A model generated the notes under the pieces. That model was not told the origin of the DNA. It saw only the letters and a list, made by a program, of their open reading frames with translations, and ran no database searches. From Zonotrichia leucophrys gambelii (Eukaryota; Chordata; Aves; Passeriformes; Passerellidae), in contig NC_088175.1 in NCBI RefSeq assembly GCF_028769735.1, forward strand, positions 5,704,001 to 5,768,000: 64,000 bases of DNA. Direction: 5' to 3'. Within the stretch, counting starts at the first letter, position 1. Each line of letters starts with the position of its first letter. Below are positions 13,101 through 25,100 of this stretch, in pieces. The position numbers were made by a program, and so were the translations under genes.

Positions 13101-16100
13101 TGTATTAGTTTGTGAGCCTCTCTTTTTCTATAAACAGCATTCTAAAACAAAAGCATGAATTGCACAGCAAGCCCAAAAGCCTTCCCTAGTTTTTATTCCT
13201 AGGATGTGGGTTTTTTGGGGGGTTGGTGTGGATTTTATTTGGTATCCATTTAAGTCAATAAATTCTTAATTCTGGGGATAGTGCATACAGGGACACTTCT
13301 CAGCAGTGTACTTAGGCAAAATAAATCTACACAAATGAAGGCAAGAGACATGAAATTAATTCCACAAGTTATCTTTGAAAGAACATGGGACACCAAGCAT
13401 TTTTACTTTAGGCAAACTGAGACAGAAAGAAAGACTTAAAAATGCAGCAAGTAGCTAAAACACAGATTCCATACAATTCCTTAATATTTAGCAAAACAGA
13501 GATGCACAAGATGAACTCCCTCAAGAACAAGCATAAAAAATGCTTGGTTTTTCTTTTTTTTTTTCAGTGACAGCCTCACATTTTATTCTTCCCAGAAAAG
13601 AAAAAGATGTTATCAGTTACAGAGTAATAATAGGCATGAAATTGAGGCCATATTGAAAGCAACCTTGGCACACCTGTCCAGTCTGGTTTAGGTGGAATTT
13701 TAATCAGACATCAAATCAAACGTGTTTTCATGATTTAGAATTTTTCTACTGTACACAACCAAAGTAAATTGCATTGCCCATTTGAAATGATGCCCAGAAA
13801 CAGAAGAAATAAGCTGATGTAATCGAAGCATCTTTATTAATCAAAAAAATAAACCTATTTTGTCACATCAAACTTCACAGTCTGTGCTAAGGAGCATCAG
13901 CTGGTGCAGATCTGTCCCAGCTCCAGGGCAGAGCAGGGCTGTGCTCACAGGGAGCAGGAGGCAGCAGGCACAGCACGTGCTGCTGAGCTTGGCTGTGGCA
14001 TCAGCTCTCACCTGGACACGTTCCTGCTGCAGCCACATCCCAAGGAGGAATGGGCTGCCATCCTTCTCCACAAGAGCAGGCACTTGTACAAACCACTTCT
14101 GCTCTCCCAAGCCACCTGGCTCAGCAGCTGATTCACAATTTAGTTTGGGTAATGATGATTCCAGGGAATCCACTCCCAAGCAGCCCCTCCCAGAGCTGCA
14201 CACACAAAGTCCATCACATTTGTATGGGAACAGGTGTTGAATACTGTGGGGGCCTGAATATTTGTTGTATTGTAAGACCTGTGTGGGTCCGAGTTGCTCC
14301 AAACGAGCTGCAGCTGCAGGGTCCTTAGTTGGGCAGCAGCTGTAGCTCATGAAGGTAACTGAAATAAATAGGGGTGGGTTGAGAGCCCAGGAGGAACCCC
14401 TGAGAAGACAGGAAGGACTGTGCTGCAGAGAATGGAGAAGAGCCCCAGCAGAGAGGCAAGAACAACACTGCAGTGAGGATTACAACAACAATGTGGGGGC
14501 CTGAATATTTGTTGTATTGTAAGATCTGTGTGTGTCAATGTGGGGGCCTGAATATTTGTTGTATTGTAAGACCTGTGTGGGTCCGAGTTGCTCCAAATGA
14601 GCTGCAGCTGCAGGGTCCTTAGTTGGGCAGCAGCTGTAGCTCGTGAAGGTAACTGAGATAAATAGGGGTGGGTTGAGAGCCCAAGAGGAGCCCCTGAGAA
14701 GATAGAAAGGACTGAGCTGCAGAGAATGGAGAAGAGCCCCAGCAGAGAAGCAAGAACAACACTGCGGCGAAGATTACAACAGAATACCTGGTCACAAACG
14801 CACTGAGAGCTGTGTTAGTGGCAATCTGAGGGGTTGGGGACTTTCCCTGCCTAGCCACAAAAGGGATATAGAGGTATTTGAGTGAGGTACCTCAGACTGC
14901 CTCTTCTCTTAACCCCATCCTAAAAGAACTTCCTTGTGTTCTCAGCTAGGTTCAGATTTCAGCCTTTTCACAAGTCTTTGCTGTGCTGATAGTTTGTTCT
15001 TGTATTCTAGCAAGTCCCCTAGACATGAGCTGAATTGAAGCCCACCTCCTCATTTCTGCAGACACAGAATTTGCCACAACCAAAGAACACTTTTGAAGTT
15101 CTGCCAACACCAAATGGCACAGTATAACCTGAAAATCCAGGCACCCTAAACTCACCCAGAGTGGATCCCACACCCTGCATGGCTGCACTGACAAATCCTT
15201 TGAGGGGCAGGGGTTTGACTATTTTACATAATGGAGGGGAAGAACAGAAATCAAACATCAAGCTAAGCTTGGTGCTTAGCTTCCTGCAGATGTAAACCAA
15301 GTTAAGCATTCCCAATCCAGCTGCCTTCCTCAAAGGTTACAAAATTACAGCACAAGGCAGCCCATACAGTTCTTTCCCATTCACCAGATGGCCTGAGATG
15401 CTACTTTTCCTAGCAAACAGCCATAGGTACTGAGAGGTATATTTCTAAATTCCAGTAATTTCATTTGTGAGCACAGAACAAAAAGAGAGATGAGTATCAA
15501 AAGACCTTAAACTGCATGGTCCAAGACAAACACATACTCCATATAAAAAATCCCCCCCAATCGATAAGTTAGTGAGAAAGCTGAAAAACTAAACAAAGAA
15601 AAAGCCCAAACAACCAGGATGGGGAGCAGAAAAATAGACAGTCTTTGCAGAGAAGAGAAAATAATGGAAAAAGGGACTCAGGTCAAAGAAAGCCAACCAA
15701 ATACTGGACAAGTTGGCTGTCAGTATTCTCCTGGCCCTGCCTGCTAAGCAAGTATTGTTGACCTAAAGGAGAGAGAGGAGAGGCTGAGTGAGTCATTGGT
15801 GAGCACAGCTCAACCCTAGAAACACATTTCTTCCCCCTTCCCAAACAAGAGTTGCTCACATGCAGTGGAGCCAGCAAACAGCCAAGTGGGAAATGCAACA
15901 ACCCCTCTCAGGGGAAAGGTGTTTGCGGAATTTTGCCCAATTATGTCAGAAGTCTTCCAAAGGCAGACACACTTCAAGTCTGGTTTGCAAATACATTCAT
16001 TGCATTTTAGAGCAGGTTGAGAAGGTACCTGCATCAAGAAGTTGGAGTTGCTGCTGTTCAGAGTGGTTGTTTTTGCCAGTCACCTGAAACCTCTGCATTT

Positions 16101-19100
16101 CTGAGGCTCTTTCAGCTCCAGAACTAGGTGAAGTCACCCAGTGACAGTAACTGTACAGATACTTACACTGCTGACCTTCCTTCAAGGGCTTGTCTGGGTA
16201 TCCAGGAGGGTGAGCTTGCAGAAAAGGCATGACTCAAGCTCATTTGCTAAATCTCAGTGTATAATGACCTCCTGAACACCACCAGCCTCACCCAAATGCC
16301 AAAGCACCCAGCACCACTCCCTGGAACAGCTCAGCCAGAGAGCTCATCCTAAGCTCCCCTGTGCTACCCTCTTCTCAGTCACTCAAAATCAGAGCCTTAA
16401 CTTCATCTTTCTCAGGAAACAGAGCTTGGCCTGGCAGTCTTTTCTTGGTCACAGTTTTCTAAGATGCAGGAGAGGAAGGGTCTGTGTGTGTACAGGCACA
16501 GGCTCAGAGGGCTCCTGCACTGGAGCCTGTTTCCTGTAGCAGGTGCACGTTCTCACTCTGCTGAGCATCACGTGGAGGAAATAAAGGCAGATTTCAGCTC
16601 TTTCATTAATTCCTTTTACTGTCCTGCTTATCAGCTTATCAGCTTTTCTGGTTCTGCTGACAACAGTGCCAATCAGATTGTAAACAGATTTAATTTCAAT
16701 TTCCCAACCCTCAAGCAGTATCACAGAAAAAGTTCTACAATGGTGGGACTGTAACCAGTGCACTAGAGGGCAATCAGGAATTGCAGTGTCAGAAAGGGAA
16801 CACAGCTAACTGCCAAGTGCCTTTTGGCTTTAAGCACAGCAAAACATAGCAGCGAAGAGGGGTGGGGAAAGGTGTGGTACCAGGAAACATTTTGGGGAAA
16901 ATCCTGTATCTGGTTTCTTACAAGCTAACAGGAATTTCTGGGACAGACTAAAGAAATCAGTGTGTGCAATACATACATGACCTTTCTGCTTGCAAACCTA
17001 CCTTTCCTCACGTTCCCTTTTCTGCTTACGAGCATGACGGTCCATCACACTGGTTTTAGTCCTTGTCTTCTTCCAGGAGTAGTAAAATTTCACCAGGCTG
17101 GCTATTGATTTGTCAGGAAGCTGTAAATTAAACATGTATCCTTTTATGTGTTTGTATGTAAAGTATCCCCAGAAGTTCACATACAATTGTTTTTCCAAGG
17201 AACATCTGACCTCTTGACATTGGATTCTCTCAAAGGTTCAAGCAAGGCAGTTCTGCAACCTTTCCAAAAATGATCTATGGGGAGCATTTCAGGTTAGTGC
17301 CTACTATTCAGGACATCAAGGTCTCCAAAGAGCATCTCAGCAAGCTCCCCTCACCAGTCAATCAGCTGGTTCCCTCCAGAATAGGGGAACACAGCAAGAG
17401 CAAATCTGAAATGAGGCCTCAAAAGTGAGGTAACAATTTTAAAGCCAGAACAGATCTAAAACAGTTTTAAAGCCAACACAGACACATGTAAACAATCACA
17501 GAAACTGCTGAATTGCAAACATCCCAAGCATATCTTTGAATACGTTTATTCACACCACTCACATGACAAAGTCTATTCAAAGGTCTCAACAAAGGATATT
17601 TTCAAAAGGTGAAATGCTACTGTATGGTGAACTGAGGGTACAGGAAAATGGAAATTTTTTTTTGTCCTCTTACACAAATGCCATTACCTTGTAACTAGGA
17701 ATGAAACGTCTGCCTCCAAAAAGCATAGAACTACATTAAGACTAATTCTCTACTTTTGAGGCACTCTACAGGGATGCTCTTACACAGGACTTTTAAAAGG
17801 TGAAAGTCCAGTCTTTTCTGATGAATAAAACATGTTTTACTTAAGTGTCTGATTCAGTTTGAAAGGCAGAGCAGGTGAGGAGGAAAACAAAACTCTGAGC
17901 AAGAGCCAGATCTCTTTCACTCAAACACTGCAGTTTAAGTCTTCACCTGAGACAAGCCTGGTTCTCAAACTGGAGACTGACTTTAGGTTCTAATAACAGA
18001 TCACACCAGCACTCCCACTCTGGCTCACAGCTGCACACAGGCAGAAATCCACCTGGCAAAGCACAGGTGCTAAGTCAATATTGTGTTGCCAACAGCCATG
18101 CAACAGGCTGGTGTTCTGAAATTAAAGAGAGTTCCACAGAACCAAATCAGGGACAAGGCTGTTCATGACAAATATCCACTTGGCTACAAACCTGTACTAA
18201 GAGTGCCAAAATATCAAAACCAGCTCTGGTAAATAATGTAAGTTGCCTTTCATTTTCTGGCTTTGGAGATTTCTCCCCTCAGTTCCAATCTGCAGGGGTG
18301 CTGATGGGGCAGCATCTATAGACTAACAACTAACATGCTCCTGAGCCATTGATTCCTGTCCCCTGCTAGACACAAAGCTTCATGCCATTTAATTCCTTTC
18401 ATGCAGAATCGCCTTCCTGGGAGTAACAGTAAAAAAAATCATTACCTAGGGAACAGTGCAGGAGCTTGGCATCCCTGCATTGGAATGCACTTCACTCAGG
18501 GACAGAGCCACGCTTCTGCACATAAACCAAATTGAGAATTTCTTGCTTTGGCAGTTAACCAACCAACAGGATGGGCTTTATGTTCCCTTTTCCCCAGGAC
18601 ATTCCCCTGCCGTATTTTCCCTCCTACAGAAGAACTCAGGAATAAAGCAGCTCCACTCTTCAACAGTTCCACCACCTGACCCAAGGGAATGGGAGACCCT
18701 AGGACTCCAAGAACATTTGGAAATGAATGTCAGTGAAGGACAAGGAACATGAAGGAAGACATGATGAAAACAAGCCTCTTTCTGCCATCCTTTTGAAAAG
18801 GGACCTTCATCCTTGGAAAGCAAGTCACCTTTTGCTTTTCAGCAGGATCAGCAATACAGACCTGTGTCACATGTACTTTAAAGAGGCTCAACACTCTGCA
18901 ACAGCCTAGGCTCACTTCAAAGAGTCACAGACAGTGGAACTGGGTCCTGCTGGAACACTCAAGAGGCTACTTTACTGAAGGAGAGCAAAGAACAAAGTCT
19001 AGTTCCCACCCAGGTGATGAACCACTTGAAGACACTCTCAAGATACAATTAATAAAAATTTTTACAACCCATCCTCTCCCTCTTTCAAAAGAAAACTGCA

Positions 19101-22100
19101 CATTCCCTTTCAGGCAGAAATTTATCCCTGAAGTTTTCAATCATACATTTAAAACAATATCATTACCAACCTAAAGCAAAGGACTGAAGCTTGCAAGGAT
19201 GTATAAACCTCCATCACAGCATCTGCTGACAGTCCCAAATCACATTAAGCACAGACTTCATCATTCAATAAAATTAATTCCTAAAAATCAGGCTATAAGA
19301 AAGGAAATCAACTTTGCACAGAGATGATCTTTACTGCATATGTGTGGGCATGTCTACAGACCATGCCTGAACTCCAGCTGAGACAAACACTACCATAGCA
19401 CACAAGGGGGCTGAAAACTGTAATTTCCAACCAAAAAAAAAAAATCACAGTCATAGTTTATCCTGAACCAGTAAAGCACTTCAGGAAAACACTTCTACAG
19501 AGACTCTGGGAATAATAATGTTTCTTTCTATTCATGGTAGCATTCTCCCTCTCATCCCCTTTGGCCTGCTCTCTCTCAAGAGCATCAGACACACATTCAG
19601 CACAAACAACACTGAATGTTGTTTGTCTGTTCTGCTTTCCTACTCCTGCAACACCACTTACCATCTGCTGGATCCTGTGAAAGGTCTTCCCATGGAAACT
19701 GAAGGCCTGTTCAAACAAGACCTTGTCTTCCACTGTCCATTCATCTGGGAATGGAGTAAAGTTTGGCAGATCTGCCAAAGACTTCTCAATGTTGTGCTTG
19801 TGCCAAAACAGCATCCCGAGAGCCTAGAAATAACACAGACACCAAGGTGACAGCTGTAATCAAAAGAAACATTACTGGAAAATGGAAAGGGAGAGCTATG
19901 ACATTTTTCTCAGGCAACACATTAGACATAATTCTGAGTGCAAGAAACCTGGAGTCCTAGGCTGTGAAGACCAGCTCAAAGTTTATCAAAACCACACAGG
20001 TCATCATGTAATAAAAGATTGGCAACAGGAAGGTGGGAGAAAAAACTTAAGCAATTAATTCAACTTTACTGATCATGGTATGCACAGATAAGAGCAAAGG
20101 CTTGGGAAGTCTACCTAAAAAAGACTGGAGGCAGCTTCTTTGCAGTGCTGGACTCCATTTCCTGGCAATTAGAAGGATGGTTTCTTTGACAGGGGTTTTT
20201 TATAATTGTTTATGGGGTTCTTTCTGAGGAGGAACAGGAAAAGAGAAGAGAATGAAACAAGAAATGGAAGAAGGAAAGGCAGAGAACATGCATCACCTTG
20301 ACTTGCTGCTAAGAAGTCCCTAGCCCAAAGGAGGAATAAATCTCTCACATTCTGGGGGCTGCTCTTTTGTTCCCTTGAGAGAACAAGGGAACAAAATGAG
20401 AGACCTCATTTTGCTGTTGCAGTCTCTGCTTCTCATTCCAGAGTGCCTGTGCTGTGCTTCACCACCTGCAAACCCTTCCCCTTCTGCTGTCTCTGACACT
20501 CGTGCACAGCCCCCCTCTCCTAGGGCTCCACAGCCCCTCAGTGTTATGACACAACACTACCTCTGGCATGCCAGCAAACACTGCAAGTCATTTTGGGAAG
20601 GCCTGACTCTGCAGAGCTAAAAACCAGCCTTTCACAATTGCTGTGAAGTGAAAACAACCCCTAACATGCTGAGTAAAACGTAAGAGTAACCCTCTCATCA
20701 TATGCAAACTCAGCTCAGGTTTCACAGCCATAGTTACCCTTAGCTAGTAGTTTCACCCTGGCTGCCCAGCGTTACAAAATCCCTCCAAAATCGGGGTTTC
20801 CCCATTACTTTGCTATGCAAAAAAGTAGTTCCTTTATGGGATCTCACACCCCTGAGATTCTGCAGAGAACATGCATACAAATGTTAGTGTTATCCAAGAT
20901 CTTGCCCAGATCCTACTGGACTCTCAGTGCTGCCCGGACACCTTCTCCTCCCTTCTGCCACCATGCAGAACAAGTAGTTATTGAAGGACTGAGTTTCCTC
21001 TCCCCTGACAATCTCATTCAGCTTCAAATATAGATCTACCCAACATCTCTATTAGGAAACAAGGGATAAACAAGGAGTGAGACATTTCAGGAGGGCAGGG
21101 CAGCATTATATAGCACTGAGGTGTTAGTGAGGACTAAGGGAAGAGCTGCTTATATAAAGCAAGAGGTAAACAAGAAGATTTTCCTTACAGGCTTGTTTAA
21201 GAGGAGATGAGTATGCATCTCCCACCTGTGCTGCCCTGGAAGAACTCTGCACTCTTAGACAGGGCCTTCCCAGGCTCCTTTGTCCCAGGGTGTCTGACAA
21301 AGGCTGGCAGGGAAGGCCAGGTCACAGTCAGACTTACTATGGTGCTTCTAGAAGTCTGACACTACTACAGCACAGCACAACAACCCACAGCTGTAGTTCC
21401 TGCCCTGCCAGAGCTCACTGACCTGTGGGGAGCCTGCCCAGGCTGCAGGGACTCCCAGCAGCACAGCCCTGAGCCTCCAGCCATGATCCAACAGCAGCAG
21501 AGCCAAGAGCAGGGCACTGAGCCATGGGCAAGGGGAGTGAAAGGACAGGGATGGGAGCTGGGCTGGCACGGATTGGGCAGCTGGACAGGAACCTGCTGGG
21601 CAGAGCAGCACCAGCCAGCACACACCCCAGCACCCTGCCAGCAGCTCCCACCCCCTGCAGCACACTGGCACATCCCAGCCTTTAAAGAGATGTTTTGGGC
21701 AGTGGGCACAGGTGGAAAAAAGGCAATCTCTGTAGATGACTGTCAGCCAAGCCCCCTGGACAGAGGAGCAAAGTGACTGGCTGTCAGGGAATGCACGTGT
21801 GGGACAGGGCTGCCTTGGCCAGCAGAGCCCAGAGACGGTGGCCAATTGCTAAAGTGAGCTTTTACTGGCTTCCAGGGAGTCTGTATCAGCTTGTCCAGTT
21901 ACTCAGCCAACAGCAACGCTGATGATACCTGCTGAAGACAGGGTTTCCCTTGGTGACACAAATAATCATCCTGATTTGAAAGCCTTGACACTTGTCCCTG
22001 TAATACAAAATGAATGTGTGCCTTCCAGAGCAACACAAGCTAGATCCTCTCCAGTTATTTCCTGAAAATGCCTAGCACAGCTCTCTAGGAAATCCCAAAG

Positions 22101-25100
22101 GACATGGCAAACATGTTTAACTCCAGAGTATTATGTAAGAGTGCTACAGAAGGAATGAGAAAATTTTTAGGAGCAGGGACACTTTTACAAGCTGCTCAGT
22201 CACTTTACGCTCTGATGTGGCAAGTCATGCAACTTCTGTACACAGAGGGGGAGAGAAAAATGGAGAAAAAGACTCAAAGGAATGAGTGGGAGGTCTGTAT
22301 TTTCAACATTAAAATTAATGCAAATCTCTGTTAGCTAAATTTAAGTTTTTCAAACCACAAGAATTCAGTGGGTTTTTTTTTTAAATCACAAGCTTCATTT
22401 TCATCAGTCTTCTGTATCAGTCTTTCCTTTCCAAACAACACTTCTCCACTAAAATAATGAAACCCATTTTTACTATCCCAAGACCATCTCTCTTGGCAAA
22501 TGTTATCCACAATAACCAATACTAGGATATACCAATATCAGCTGAAGGGAGTTACCATCTTTATTTTCCTTTTAAGTTCACAGCCTTTTGATGTCTTCAC
22601 GTTCATTTCATTGCTGTTTTCTGCTCTTAGAAACTACAATTACCAAGCCTGATGATTCCTGGTTTTGCCAGAAATTTTTCTGGCTATCTCAACTTCAGTG
22701 TTCTTGTTCAGCAAGAAGTATTTCTGAGCATGAATATCAGCCACTGAAAGTCTGACTCAAGGATGACAGCAGAATCATTTACATAGAAGCCTTTTCCCAT
22801 CCCAAGTATTTGTTTCTATGCTCACAGCCTCTCCCTGAACAATTTCATAAACTTTCAGGTTTTTGTACTTGTAGAGACAGTATGTGATTTGCCAATACAC
22901 TGAGTTGTGAGATTCCCTGCCTTCCCTTTCCAAGCAAGCATGAGTGCATGAGGAAACTCCACAGAATTCGGACAAGTTTCCCAGGCACAAATCTACTTGC
23001 TGGGAGCAAGTTTTGAAATCATTGTCAGTTAACACAGGAAAGATAGTGCACAATCCTAGACCACAGGGAACAAAGGAGAGGTCTGTTCCGCACACCAGGG
23101 TTTCCAGCCCTAGGTTACAGGTCATGGCTAAGGTCAGTGGCCACTGGCAAAGTCATCCCCTGTTTACTGCACTGACAGGCAAGGTGCTCATCTGTGAAAT
23201 GCAAAATGATTTGCAGCACAGTTTTAAGGTAAATAACTGTGGGTATCAGTTTGCCTCAGAAAAGCACATGATGGTTCAATAGCTCATTAATAACTGGCAA
23301 GACATCCATGAAGCAGAGACAGAGCAGTCAGCTGGAAACTGCAGTGCAATCAGGCAGCTGTCCAAAGATAAGCCAATCTTTTTAACATTGTTTAGGGGGT
23401 CTGAAAGTGCTCAAGAAGCAGTCACCAGAGGAAGCATAATACTCATGGCTAGACTCCATTAGAAATGATAATGGTTTTGTTTTTCTCCTTCTTTTTGACT
23501 CTTGATGTAAAACTAGGGGTAAACTCTGTATCCACAGAGTACAGGCTACTATCAGGGACAGTCAGATCTGGGACAAGTACTAGAGGAAAAAACATAGAAG
23601 GTACAGAAAGAAAAAAGCAGTTCTAGGCAGTCACTTGAAGTCATGTTTGAATACTTGCTGAAAAATATTTTAAAATAAAGTACTCAAAGGGTTGTTACCT
23701 GCTCCATATTGTATCCATGCTTCTCTTTAGCAATGGCAATATATTCATCCACTGAAAAACAAAGAGAAGGTGTAAGTGCATTTCATATATTGATCTCATC
23801 TCCCCTTTTCTTTCCCAATCTAAAACCCAGATCTGCAGCTCTGACTTCAGCCCTCCACAGAGAACTTTCATGAACAGCTCCTGTTTCCAACAATTCAGGA
23901 ACAGAAGAAAATGTAAGAAAAACAAGCCACCAGACAAACTATGTATTCTCCTTAAGCCTAAATGGTCCATGATATCCAATCCAGCCCCAGTACTTCTGAA
24001 ACACAGCCTATAGTATTTCAGAACTTGTTCATCAAAACTGTAGACATGACTGTGTCAGCTGCTTTTTGGGGTGAGTGTTCATTTTGTGGTGGGTTTTTTA
24101 TTGGCTGGTTGGTGGTGATTTTTTTAATAGACCCAATTTAGTTGTTTTCTTAAGGAAAAACATCCCCAGACACAATCCATACCTTCCAATACTGCCTGAA
24201 TCCTAGTGTTGCACAACCACTGCAGATATCTTGGTAAATTTTTCATTTCTTAACTCTCAGCAATTTTTATCTTGGACCAAACCCTACACTCTTGTATCAT
24301 TATGCCCCATGAGCTTTAAATCTTTACAATGTGAATGTGCACTGGGAAGTTATATTGTGTTTAGATGGGACTAAACTAATGGCTTCACTCAGAGTGACTG
24401 AGCCCACATTATGTCCAACAGCACCTATTTGAGAGGAATGGATCAAAATTAGTAGCAGTGGTGGTGTTGTGAAGTCTGTGCCCTTGTGTCTGATCATTAT
24501 TAATCACATTGTAATGATAGTAACACCCTTGAAAATAAAAACTTAATCTATAAGGTGAGACTCCTGCTTCACCTAGAGTGGAAGATGCCAGAAGCATCCT
24601 GGTTGCCTGTACAGTCCCCAACAACATGCTAGTTGTACCCTCACCTAAAACTGATACACACAGCCAAAGTTTTCATCCTTACACAAAAATCAGACTTCAC
24701 AATGAGTCATATAGCAATGAACTCAAAAATCATTCCCCCTTCTTTTTCTACAGATACCCAGGGAAGGATGAAAGCAAGTTACAGTGCTGAGCCCCAGACT
24801 CACAGAGAGCATACACAGCAAGGAAATGGTTCTGTGCACTCTGCAGCTAAGGAAGCCACATTTTCCACAGTCTGGACCTCAAATGTGCTTCTTGCCTATT
24901 TTCTATCTTTATGAACACTTTTATAGAATAGCATAGTATTCTTTAAAGCTTTTCCATCGAGCTGGGACAGTCCTCAATTATTCCTTCAGCTTATTAAGTA
25001 AGCTATAAGCTCAAAAGGTACTGGGAAAACAGAAAGGATAAATCAGAAAACACACAGCAGGAGAGCAGCAGCCTCTTATTTTCAACTTGTCATTAATAAT

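Larger units (their letters stand above)
19824..23698 (-). other. RCOR1 intron 4
   Basis: 3,875 bp, GT-AG. It contains two notable inverted repeats (20365-20396 and 21263-21318) and a GC-rich, CpG-poor block at about 21380-21700. That block produces overlapping open frames on both strands with low-complexity translations, which I regard as spurious. Confidence 0.85.

Noticed and set aside
13868..14350. 160-codon minus-strand open frame
   Set aside because: It partly overlaps the LTR-like repeat and shows no retroviral or other domain.
21551..21600. G-tract cluster as a G-quadruplex
   Set aside because: The fourth G-run is about 12 nt from the third, so it does not meet the usual short-loop rule.
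21348..21845. 165-codon minus-strand open frame in intron 4
   Set aside because: Cys-, Trp- and Leu-rich translation typical of random GC-rich sequence, with all frames partly open on both strands.
4077..23751. Assignment of the gene to paralog RCOR3 or RCOR2
   Set aside because: The C-terminus DVRYASAS, the [13 protein letters not shown] block and the IDIEV spacer are those of RCOR1. The gene is also split by introns, so it is not a retrocopy.
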